Shown: positions 46,873 to 57,900 of the stretch, one piece after another
Numbering within the stretch: position 1 is the stretch's first letter
How the letters are laid out: every line of letters starts with the position of its first letter
Position numbers and translations under genes: made by a program
Source: Sphagnum magellanicum
Lineage: Eukaryota; Streptophyta; Sphagnopsida; Sphagnales; Sphagnaceae
Assembly: GCA_021904315.1 (NCBI GenBank)
Contig: CM038911.1
Location: 11,133,390 to 11,197,389 of the forward strand
DNA length: 64,000 nucleotides
Reading direction: 5' to 3'
Notes under the pieces: generated by a model
The model's database searches: none
The model's input: the letters and a program-made list of their open reading frames with translations, nothing else
What the model was told of the DNA's origin: nothing

Positions 46873-48478
46873 GACTGCCAATTCAATTGTTTTTTTTCTC
46901 TTGAGCTAGATGATCAATAGAACTCAAAGTTCAAGCACAATTGAGAAAATTGAGCAGCAAAGCTGGAGCTGTCTTAAATGCATGCTGAAAGAAGCAGATT
47001 CATGCAATGTCCGCAAGTCAACATCTCATGTATGAATCTTCTATACAATAGTTTTTTGATGTTTGTCTGTCTGTCTGTGCCATTCATGCCTACCTCTTCC
47101 GAGCCTAACTACCTCACTCCCTTCACCAACCCACCTACATGGATATGCGAAGGCAATATATTTTTAAAAAAACTTATGCACATGTATATTGGACACACAA
47201 AGCTTGACAGTTGATCAGAGACAAGATGTGCAGAATGGCTGCTTCTTCTTCCTCTGATGGGTGTGGTGAGACTTCCTGAAATTTGAACCAGGAAAACAAG
47301 AGATGGTCATTTGCAATCTGGATGGTTGACAGCCACCCAATGATATGATCTTTATGTTTGAACAGTGTTGAGGAATGAATGGTATGCAGATTTGGGTGGA
47401 GCTTGGATGTGCAGATGCGATTTGGAATCAACAAGAAGAAGAAGAAGAAGAAGAAGCTTTACAGTCTTAATAGGAAACTCTTGCAGAGCGAGATTCCATG
47501 GGGGTGGGGGGGGGATGTCCATTGACAAGCTTTTGTAGAAATGAAATTACTACTTACAAGCTCTTTGGTATCTCAGTGTGCTGCTGCTCTATGGTATCTT
47601 TTACTGCCGGAAAACAAAACCAAACACAGAAAGCCCAACTTCCAAAATCCTGCACAGGTTGAATCAATCCACAAAGAGACAGACAGACAGACAGACAGAC
47701 AGAGATTTCCACAAAAATTTTAAGGTTTTATTGTTGTCACAATTAAGTGTTGAGCTCCTAGGAGTGTCCTCACAGAGAATCAATGAATGAATCTGGTTTG
47801 CTTTTGATAAATTTTCCAAGGAACCCAAGTTCAACATCACAATACATGCCCGCTCGCAGCAGTCACAGGAATCACATTTGAAGCCTAGTAAGTAACACAC
47901 ACGGCCATCACACAACATGATCCATCATCACATGTGAAGAAACAGAAAAGCAGACTGGAGGTTTCAACCACCAACACCAGCACCAGCACCATCATCACAA
48001 ATCCATGGGAAAATTTTATTGAAATATAAATAAATAAATAAAAATTACCATTTCAAGCACTACTACCACCATCTCAAATCCATGGAAAAACAAAGAAAAA
48101 GCTGACAACAAATTTAGCACCCAATTGGGATTCAAAATCTCTCAAGTCTCTTAGAAGTTCGAATAGATTTAACTTATTATAGCTTGACAGCCAAAAACAC
48201 TACCCACCCATTTCGAATTCCACTTCCCAAAAAATTTTAATAATTTTTTTTTAAAAATCAATCAATCAATCAAGATCGTTCTAGGGCGTTATGGAATGGG
48301 TATCGATTATTTACCGGCCATGGTGGAGTTCAGAAGGTTTTTGGCCTTCTTTCTTCAGTGAAATGGCAAACAGATGGTAGACCAACAGAGTGTGTGTGTG
48401 TTTTTTTCTTCTTTTTCTTTCCTTTTAGAGACACAATGAGATCAATGCTTTTGATGTTTTTAAGTAATTATGAAATTC
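46873..48478 (-). promoter_or_regulatory. Upstream region of the KUP/HAK gene
   Basis: This should hold the leader and promoter of the minus-strand KUP/HAK gene. A (AGA)n run at 47431-47457 reads as CTT repeats on the transcribed strand, common in plant leaders. A (GACA)n run lies at 47678-47702. Leader exons could not be placed with confidence, and no separate gene is visible. Confidence 0.4.
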
Positions 48479-49235
48479 AATTTGAAGAAGTACGAGTTGT
48501 TTTGAATCGTAGAACCAAAATCCTTCAATAGTGAAGTAGCACACAATGGAAGAAAATTTTCATGGAGTTGAAGAAGTATGAGTTGTTTTGAATCGAAGAA
48601 CCAAAATCCTTCAATAGTGAAGTAGCACACAATTGAAGAAAGTTTTCATGGAGTTGAAGAAGTATGAGTTGTTTTGAATCGAAGAACCAAAATCCTTCAA
48701 TTGTGAAGTAGCACACAAATGAAGAAAATTTTCATGGAGTTGAAGAAGTACGAGTTGTTTTGAATCGACGAACCAAAATCCTTCAATTGTGAAGTAGCAC
48801 ACAATGGAAGAAAATTTTCATGGAGTTGAAGAAGTATGAGTTGTTTTGAATCGACGAACCAAAATCCTTCAATTGTGAAGTAGCACACAAAGGAAGAAAA
48901 TTTTCATGGAGTTGAAGAAGTATGAGTTGTTTTGAATTGAAGAACCAAAATCCTTCAATTGTGAAGTAGCACAAAGGAAGCAAAAATTCATGGAGTTGAA
49001 GAAGTATGAGTTGTTTTGACTTGAAAAACCAAAATCTTTCAATTGTCAAGTAGCACAAAGGAAGAAAATTTTCATCAAGCTGAAAAAGTTGTTTTGAATT
49101 GAAGAACCAAAACCCCTCAAGTGTGAAGTAGCACAAAGCAAGATCAATTCTATCAAGTTGAAGAGGTATGAGTTGTTTTGAATCGAAAAACCAAAATCTC
49201 TCAATTGTTAAGTAGCACAAAGGAAAAACAATTCA
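48479..49235. repeat. Nine-copy 86-bp tandem satellite
   Basis: Copies are marked by 'accaaaatccttcaat.gtg' followed by 'aagtagcacacaa' at about 48512, 48598, 48684, 48770, 48856, 48942, 49026, 49104 and 49187. The first six are exactly 86 bp apart; the last three are shorter and more diverged. Because 86 is not a multiple of three, the long minus-strand open frames across the array, with repeated 'FWFFDSKQL', are a by-product of the repeat and not a gene. Confidence 0.9.
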
Positions 49236-51105
49236 ATGTTGTTCAACCCAATTCAATTCAATCGGACAAAAGAACATATCTTTGACAATTGTGTGTTTTA
49301 TTTCACAATTATAGTTTCAAAATAGTCTTGTGGTCTATTTAAGGATTTGCATTTTCAATCACACAAAACATGAAATTCATTCAATCAATTTGTTGTGATT
49401 TTTATTTGTTGGGTTTCTCCATAACAACAAGGTTTGCAATTCATTTTGTTCCATTTATCATCAATCCACCAACATCTGGAAAGGTATTCCCTTTTTCCAT
49501 TTTAAAAACTATCCCACCAACATCTTACAATTTGTGAAGATAACAATCATTTTTCAAATTTCGATCATTCCACTAATGTTTAGCACTTCGTAAGGACATC
49601 TCCTTTCTTTCATCTTTCAACCATTCCATCAACTTCTAGCAATTTGTGAAAATAATAAATATTTCTTCTAATTTCAATCATTCCACCAAGTTCTCCCAAT
49701 TTGTGAGGATGACAATTTTTTTTTTCATTTTGAATTATTTCACCAACATTTAGCAATTTGTGACCACAACAACATCATGGGTTGAGTTTATTATCATGAG
49801 GAATCATATTACATGTTTTGTTCCCATTGAACAAAATTTGGACTAAGTGTGGGGACTAAGGAAATATTCATGTTAGATAAAATCATATGATGTTTTTGAA
49901 ACAACCTTGTGATGAAATGCTTTTCAAATCTTTTGAATTATATGAAAGTCATAAACAATTGCAATTGAAAGAAAAAATTTGGCCTTCACCCTTCAAATTC
50001 AAATTCACATAATTAAAATCTTCATATATCATTTAGATGAATTAAAGGGCTCAAAAGTGAGATTTTACTAGATTATTCACTTTCTATTACATTGGATTTA
50101 ATATGTAAAATGAAGATTTTGGTTGTGAAATAAGTTTATTCATGAACTTTTTTCATAAATGATACTTTTTTCATTAAACATGAATTGCCTATTGTTGTTA
50201 CCTTAACTTGAATGTGCAATGGGCAAGAAGACTTTCTTCTTGAAATGAATTAACATGATCATAATTTTAAACATCAATAATATGGAGCAGAGTTTTTCTT
50301 TCAATTTTGTGAGGCTGGTGGACTCATCATCATCCACCACAAGAGGAATGAGCCAAGCAAAATTTGGCTGGAAGTCAAGAGACTGGAAAGTAGGAAAAAT
50401 CTTAGAGTCCTGCTTTGTTTTTAGTTACCTCTAGGAATATGCATAGAACTTAAAAGGTATTGCAACATTGGCTTCACCTCCAACCTAACATTTGATAAAA
50501 TAACATACTTTTGAAAAAAAGAAAACCTAAAAGGATTTACAAGTCAAAAACTTCAAACACCAAAGTCGAAAACTTCAAACCCAAAATCAAAAACTTCAAA
50601 CCCTGAAGTTATTTTGCATGAAACAGCAATCTGAACATCAAAACAGTTAAAAAGTCCATAGAGGGTTTGTACACAGAGAAAACTGAAGAATCACAGGGTG
50701 AGATAATTATGACACATAGTCCAGACATGCAAAGGTAGAGTGCACCATTAAACCTCTACCAAAATTATTTGACTTCTGAAGGACTGGAGAGCTGTTAACA
50801 GGTATACAGGAAACCACAATACAATGGGTTACGGTTTTATAAGCTCACAATGTTTTTGAGCTGATTCTGTATCTCTCTTGTTGCCCCAGGAAACCAAATT
50901 TGCTGTGAGCCCACATCACCAAGTTTGGCTTGTATCTGATATAAGAGCCAGTTCCACTTGTGAGACATCATCATCAATTAGCTAAGTAGTTGTGCTGCCT
51001 ACCTCTCTCATCTTTCACTTTGCAGGACTTGGTGCTGCTTGTAAGATAACAAAAGTCGGTCATCCAGCACACAAAAGACACTAGTACGCAACTGGAAAAC
51101 TCAGT
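49236..51105. other. Spacer, no gene seen
   Basis: AT-rich sequence. Between 49430 and 49750 there is a loose ~60-bp periodicity of 'ccaccaacatct..caatttgtgaagata' units. The last few hundred bases probably contain the 3' untranslated region of the minus-strand gene that follows. Confidence 0.5.
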
Positions 51106-52177
51106 TCAACTAGCAAAACCTCGGAGCATGAGTGGATTGGCTGGTGGGTCTGATGGGTGATCCTGAAGGTCCATGTTAGTTTTCTCCAAAATTCCTAGGG
51201 GAAACACATCTCTGGACAAGGTCTGTTCTTCTGCCTGCAGTTTTGAGCTCACAGCCTGTTGCAGGTGCCGTTCTGTCATCATTGTCATCTCCACAACATT
51301 CTGACTTGTCTCATCACTCAGCATTTCATATTCTGCGCGGAAGCATATGAGACAAGATCGTATCAGCAGAGCAGTCAAATCTTTCAGGTGTCTGACACTG
51401 ATGAAAAGAAATTCACAGAACCCTCCTTCAAACTCAATGTGTAGTCAAATGACCACACACAAGAGAGTTATCCACATAGAGGAGTTGTAATCTCTAAAGG
51501 ACACATTGTAGATTCAATCCTTGTTTATTTTGAGCTACACTGGGGTGGTTACTGCTTGGCACTGTTCATGACCTGACAGTCAAGCAAATTTCTTGTTTTG
51601 CTCTTTTTGATCAACAGAAGAAATCAACAAAACAAATAGCCCGCAAATTAATGCAAAGGATTCAATGAACATATGGAACACAGGAAAAACCTAAAATGAC
51701 TCTATTAAGGAGTCTGTCAAATGTTGAGATGAAGCCTATGACAAGCAACTATGCAGTCATTGCAATGTGGTTTGCTTTCAACTCTGAGAAGGTCCACTGA
51801 CAAAGAGCAAACATAGAAGGCTTTGCAACCTTGGGTTTTCACACTTTTTTCTGAAACTGAAACAACTCATTTGATTAGTCTCTGCAGATCCAGTGCCCAA
51901 GAACAAAATAAGACGGCAGTGCATATTATCCAGCAAACTCACCAAGGAACTGTGCAGAAGAGCAAATGTAGAGAATGAGAATGCACGTCAGTAGAACTAC
52001 TGGAACCAAATGCACAGCTGTCTCCGCATTGGACATCCACCAGACCATCTTGTCCCCCTTCTCATCTACAAAACAGCTATCCTTCTGGATAATGGTTGCC
52101 ATCGGCACTGTCTTATTTTTGCTTGGAGGCCTTGGAGGCTTCAAGGCAGAAGGCACTACACCAGAAGACCTCTGCAT
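51106..52177 (-). CDS. Uncharacterised 153-aa single-pass membrane protein, two exons
   Basis: I do not recognise this family. Minus-strand exons are 51943-52177 and 51106-51332, joined by a GT-AG intron ('CTTG|gtgagt', 'gcgcag|AATATG'), giving 153 aa. The N-terminal half has a Pro/Lys-rich stretch (residues 11-25), then 'MATIIQKDSCFVDEKGDKMV' and 'WWM' (26-48), which looks constrained. One membrane helix follows (about 56-78), and then a hydrophilic, Met/Gln/Glu-rich tail of about 75 residues ending in 'GFAS'. No signal peptide is evident. Clean splice sites, matching phases and balanced codon use argue for a real gene. The frame stays open for 24 codons above the ATG across a probable leader intron, without an ATG. 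Function is unknown. Confidence 0.75.
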
Positions 52178-53771
52178 GATACCTGCTCCGATTCCTAAAG
52201 CAAATTCTCCAAAATTGTAGGCACTGCAATTTTTTAGGGTATTCTGCCCAATTCAGGTTTCAACTTGTTCAGTCTGCATAATCTCTTGTGTGCCACCACC
52301 ACTCAATACTTCCACAAATCTCCTCAAATCCAGAACTGTGGTATGTGCATAAACCATCCAATTAGACATGACTGCAAAGAATGCAGATCATGCATTTTGG
52401 TTTCTAGCTTTCCTTGACAGATCAGAATCTGCAGATCACATCATGGGATATTGTCAGGAACATTCACAACCTTACTATACTCCTAACACAGTGCTATGTC
52501 TTTTGTACATTAGTGTGTGCAATAGTAGGAATCTGTCAAACGGATCTCATCACATAGATCTCTCTGGACAAGCCCCTGGACAAATCAATCAATCAATCAC
52601 ATATGTTGTCTTTGTCAAGCTGTCCTGGTTTCTAATGCCAGACAGAAACCAGTCTTAGAACTAGGTGATGAATACCTACCTCCAGTCAGTGCAGGTTTCT
52701 GGTAGTCAGTCACGGTTGTTCCACCAGCAGCGAGCGCTGGAGACTATCTGCCTCTCACATCAGGACGAATGTGGAGTTATCACTGGAAGAAGGAATAAGG
52801 AAGAAGATGCAGCAGGAAAGCAAACACGCTTCCTTGCTAACATAAATCGCTTGCTTGCTTCTTTTGTTTGTTGAAGCCTCCGATGCAATTGCAGATCCTG
52901 GAAGGCCTTCTTCCAGTTCTGTTTCCTTTCCCACACACACAATGTAAAAGTCAGAAACCTCCGATCTTCTCCGCCAACCACACACACACACAGAGTCGCT
53001 CGCTCTCGCTCGCTGTGTGCGTGTGCGTGTATCTCTGTCTCACTCTCACTCTCTGGCTGCCTCTCTCTGTGTTTCTCTCTGTCTGTCTGTCTGTCTCCGT
53101 CTCTCTGTGTGTCACAAGGAAAAGAAAAGAGAGAGAGAGGAGGCAAATAGAACAGCAATCTGGAGCCACAATCGAGCAAGATCAAAAAAGAAGTTGGAAA
53201 CCTATAAGACCACAGCCGGAGCTAAAATTGCATTCCGAATCGAAATCAATTCGTATTGTGTGTATGTGTGTGTGTCTCTGTCTCTCTCTCTGTCTCTCTG
53301 GAGGTCACGAAACAGCACACAAAACTCCAATGAAAGACAAAACACAAAACACGATCACAACCAAAACAGAAAAAAGAACATGATCAATATTATCGAAATC
53401 AATTTGAAGTGTCTCTGTCTCTCACTCTCTTGAAGATCACGAAACACACAGCAAGCTGGCTCGCTCTGCCAGACAAAACAAAAACACGATGAAAAAAGAA
53501 AGAAACGCACAAAAGTTGGAAGTGCGATCAAAAACTAAGCAGAGGATGGATCTTTCTTTCTTTCTTTCTTTCTTTCTCTCCGTCTGTTTGTTTCCCCTGC
53601 TGGTTTTGATTTTAGTTTTGTTTCCTTTCATCGCCGCTCCTCCGGAAGCAAAAAGACATGATAGCAAGCATCAGAAGCAAAATGGCAGCACAAGAAGAAG
53701 AGCTGGCAGGACTTTGCATGGCATTCCAAGTGTAGTCGAAGCAGCAGCAGCAGGAGCAAAGAGAAGAAGAA

Positions 53772-53808
<37 letters not shown>

Positions 53809-53918
53809 CAGCAAAGTGGGCATAAAACTAGGTACCAAACACGAGATGACTTTTTAAAAGTACTGACGACTTCGGCTGCCACACTCTAACTTACAAAAGG
53901 TGAACTCCCTTCTGTAAA
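52178..53918 (-). promoter_or_regulatory. Leader, probable 5' UTR introns and promoter of the membrane-protein gene
   Basis: A leader intron is likely at 52183-52679 (donor 'ctggag|gtaggt', acceptor 'gagcag|gtatc'). A second acceptor may lie near 52788 ('ccttcttccag'). Above this are CT/CA-rich microsatellites at about 52976-53112 and 53255-53300, a (CTTT)n run near 53551-53576 and a (GA)n run at 53775-53806. Open frames on both strands through 52760-53860 are artefacts of these repeats. Confidence 0.5.
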
Positions 53919-54066
53919 GAGCACCTTCACTGGTGCTCAGTAGGTAACTCTGGATGAAAAAAAGTCAAAACATGTCGGTTTGGCTCAACAAAATGGTTTT
54001 GGCCTAACATTTTTGCATCGTTTGCTTGCTGAGAGCCTACTTCCCTGAAAGGGCACAGCTAATGTA
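53919..54066 (+). mobile_element. 5' half of a Tourist-like MITE
   Basis: 'gagcaccttcactggtgctc' followed by 'agtaggtaactctgg' matches the left end of the MITE at 20639. The interior also matches for about 140 bp ('aaaaagtcaaaa..tgtcggtttggctca', 'aagggca'). It is preceded by 'taaa'. No right terminal repeat was found, so the copy is truncated. Confidence 0.65.
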
Positions 54067-56059
54067 CCCAGAGGAGAATTGAGAGTTAGTTTACATGCTA
54101 GCAGAGTCGAGTCGTTTGTTTGCCCAAGAAGCTGATTCAAATTCCAAACAAAGGGAAATTAATTGTTCAAAAAACTGTAACTCCAAGTCACCTCCAATAA
54201 ATAGGAGGTGACAATCGAGATTTTTTTTTCTAAATCTATTTTTTTAAATCCGAAAAAATTGGTTTTCAATTTTTTTGGTAAGGAATTTAATCGGTGTGGA
54301 AATTGCCAAAGGTCCTATGGTTGGTATATAGGAATTTTTGGATGAAATCATAAGTCGAATATAATGTAAACTTACCCTTTTCGTGGTGCCATTCGAACAT
54401 CATGTGTCAAATACCTAATATAACCACCAATCACATTATTAGGTTCAGAATTGGACACCTTTTTTTAATTTAAAAAATTTGGTCAATAACCATAATTGGC
54501 TCATGAGACGAGATTTAAATAATCTTTTTTTTTATATAATTCATTTTTTCATGTTTATTAGTGTAGCCTATGCCATTGACCCAAGTGTGAACTGGTTACC
54601 CAACTAAATTTTCCTTCCAAAATCACTTTTTTTGTAATTTAATTGAATTTCCAATGGTAAAACACACTCATAATTCAACATCTCTCAGCCTTTAGGTCTA
54701 AAAATTTCCAAATCATCTTCATTAAATCCTATTCACACTAAGGACTTTCCAATAATACCAAGATGTGCACCAAAATTCCCTTATTATTATTATTATTATT
54801 TTATTTAAATTAATTTTTGCAATGACTTGGAGATCCAACTAGCTAAGATAATTTGTTATGGGTAAGCTTTTGGCAATTTTTAAAAGGGGGAATGGAATTT
54901 AATTATGTGCTTCTTCTTTTTTTCCAAGGTGGCTAATTCAAGCTATTGAGGTTTTAATTTCAATAGGTTTTTGGCTATTGTAAAATCATAATAAAAGAAT
55001 TTTATGTTATCTACATCTAAACATTAGAAACTCTAGTTCCAAAAGATCATTTTAAAATGAACATCTATATCAAGATTCGACCTTGGACAAGCAACACACC
55101 TGATGCAATCAAAAAATATATAACTACATAATTTTCATGAATCATAACCCTAAAATCACAAACATACAAGAACAATCATTTGTGAGGGGATTGAGCTCTT
55201 AAACCTACCCATTATAGTATGAGTGTATTGCAAAACAAAGGTTTAATTGAAAACAACATATATAAATCACATTACAATTAAAAATGCCATCTTGCAAAGG
55301 ACACCCCAAGGCTTACAAACTATTAAAAAGGAAAACGTAAGTTATAAATGGTATCATTAAGATTCATTTACACAAAAAAACAACAAACATTAACTGCCAA
55401 AACCCAAGCAAAAGATATTCAATCTTTTGCATTAAAAATTTACATAATTAAGAGCCTTAGACAATCAAACTCCCACACCATACCAAGGATGCTCTTCTTC
55501 TCATTAATATGCATTTGCATATGAAAAATTGTGAGAGTGAAAACCTTTTGGGAAAACATTTTGATCATTAAATTCAAGTTGTTAGTGAATTAATTGCACA
55601 ACTTGGATTTGCAAAACGCCAAAGAATTGAAACAACACTTGTCTTCCACATTCCCAAGGAATTGCACCATGGCAATCTTTACCAATTTGCACTAGTTTAA
55701 AATCCCCCCTTTGCAATTGTGTGTTTCAACTTGTTTTCAACTATAAACATAGTTGAGAGTAACAATTACAATTTCAAAATATTTTTTGCAACTACACAAC
55801 AAAAAAGTTGACAAACACAACTCAAAAGTGAAATTATAGTTGAAAGCAACATTAACATGTCAATGCCATAGTAATAGCTATAGTTGACCACTTTAGTTGC
55901 AAAGGACATTTACCATTGTAGTCAAAAATTGTTTTCAATTGTAACACCATGGTGGGTGAAATTCATTTGTTAATAGAACATGACATCATTAGCCATTGAT
56001 CAAATGGTAATTTCAACTATGTTGCAACTAGGTTGGGTAGAGAATTCATTTAGTAGTTT
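54067..56059. other. AT-rich spacer, no gene seen
   Basis: A (TTA)n tract occurs at 54782-54801. No coding sequence or clear repeat was seen otherwise. Confidence 0.5.
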
Positions 56060-56235
56060 GGTGACACATGGCCTAAGCTAAAGGTAGGTAATTAGGCCTA
56101 GGTAGGTAGGTAGCTTAGCTTAGGTAAATAGGTAAGTAGGAAGGAAGGCCTACTTAAGCGGACTAAGTAGACAAGTAATTACGTGTATATAAATAAATAG
56201 GTAGGTAGGAAGGCTTAGGCTAAATAGGTAGCTTT
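56060..56235. repeat. TAGG/GGTA-rich low-complexity tract
   Basis: Runs of 'taggtaggtag' with 'gcttaggc' and 'ggcctaggtagg' recall the GTAGGTAGGT parts of the 40.5-kb minisatellite, but without the TTTAGGG motif. Confidence 0.55.
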
Positions 56236-57540
56236 AAGATAAATTGTTTTTCGCCATGTGGCCTTTAAGGTCAAACCTTTGTAATTGGCTCGTTTTAAGG
56301 GTCATTTCTTTTTTGAAAATGTCTTGTGCACTTAACTTACTTATATAATTTACAAGTTTGGAAGCTATGATAAATAATATGGGATAAAAATTGTAGTTGT
56401 ACCCTACTTATAATTAAGATGCAACTAATAATTAATAGATGGTATTATTAATAATATTATTATTATAAATATGAATAGTTAATAACATTGATTAATATAT
56501 TTTTTATTATAAATTAAGGGTGAATGCATGTTACGGTGTACACAAATAAATATCACAGTTTGATAGTTGTTAGTACTTATCCAAATTTCATGCATCATGG
56601 TGGAAATTTGAAAAATAATATTCAAAAAAAAAAATTGTAACATATGATGGTTTATGTCCCAATCTAGCATCATATTGTGAAGTCAATGCACATATGAATG
56701 ATATAATAATCCAACAAAATATTATTTTGATTTGTAAAACCTTGTCACATTTCTGCAATTCCAACAAAAGGACTAAGAACTACTACATTTAATGATATTT
56801 TTTCCATGAAATTTTACACATACATAAAAAAAAACCATAAAGAACAATCTTTGCCATCAAAGTTTAAAATTTTTTAAAGGTCATGGAATTTAAATTGTAT
56901 GATTTGAAAATGTTCATCAATACATTATGGTATGATAATGTTCATGAGTATGATTTTTTTTGGTTGAAAAATGTTCTTCCCTTGAAGAAATACTTGGGCC
57001 AAGTTTTTTTTAAATCAATTGACAAAAAAATAAAAAATAAATAAAATTGAATTTTTAAAAAATGAAAATTTGCAATCAAATGAGGATTTTTTAAAATAAT
57101 TATTAAATTGTTGGTGTACATTTACACAAATGTGTAATTTTTCTCAATTTCATATTCATGATTCTTGTGACTTTTAAAAATTTTGAGGCCCAAGTCATTT
57201 ATATGTGATCTTTAAAATAATTCAAAGTGGATGACATCTTACTTGTTCCTACTTTTGATACTATATGTAGTTCCACATTTCCCTCAAATTGTGTACTTCA
57301 TAATGTGCATTCACCCTTAATAACTATGTAATAATAAGATGATTATGATTATGATTACTATTTCCTATTAGATACTATTACTTACAATAGTTAGTCTAGT
57401 GTAATTAATAGGTATTAATAGCAAATAGGCAATAATTATAATAATTATGATAATAACTATATTATTATTATGTAATTAAAGAGCTAGGTTAGCTTCATTC
57501 TTGCAATTATAATTAATAATTAGTAATATTACAATATTAT
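56236..57540. other. AT-rich spacer, no gene seen
   Basis: Very AT-rich sequence with long A and T runs. No supportable feature was found. Confidence 0.5.
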
Positions 57541-57900
57541 CCTAGCTTTAGGTTAATAATTAGTTGGCCTACCATAGTTTTACTTAGCTAAGGTAATTAA
57601 CTAGGTTAAGCCACAAGGTATCTAGGCTAGTTAAGCCTAAGGTTAGCACATGTGGCATTTAGGCCTATACCACCTAGGCCATGTGGCACTAAAGCCTAAA
57701 CCTATAACATGCCACATAGCACATAAATTAATGTTCAACATAACCCATGTGTGGTACTTAAATTATGCCAAGACCTAGGCCATATTGTAGTTAGGTTAGG
57801 CATAGACCTATAGCACATCGCACCTAGGCCATGTGGCACCTAGGTTAAGCCTAGACCTAGGCTACATGGTAGACCATGTACCTAACCTAGGTTATAATAT
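57541..57900. repeat. 'CCTAGGCCATGTGGCAC' degenerate repeat tract
   Basis: The motif 'acctaggccatgtggcac' or close variants occurs near 57667 and 57823, with part-copies near 57640 and 57700 and an outlier near 58870. They are separated by 'taagcctagacctaggc' units. Many units are near-palindromic around CCTAGG or GGCC. There is no reading frame. Confidence 0.6.

Noticed and set aside
48525-49220. Long minus-strand open frames with repeated 'FWFFDSKQLILLQL' peptide, resembling a repeat protein
   Set aside because: They arise from the 86-bp satellite. The period is not divisible by three, so the same DNA is read in shifting frames, and there is no splice or start context.
48479-49235. Regular repeats considered as a CRISPR array
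   Set aside because: This is a plant nuclear locus, the copies are contiguous with no unique spacers, and there are no cas genes.
52760-53860. Several open frames of 70-170 codons upstream of the small membrane-protein gene
   Set aside because: They are made of CT, CA, GA and CTTT microsatellites read in all frames and lack any domain; this is leader or promoter sequence.
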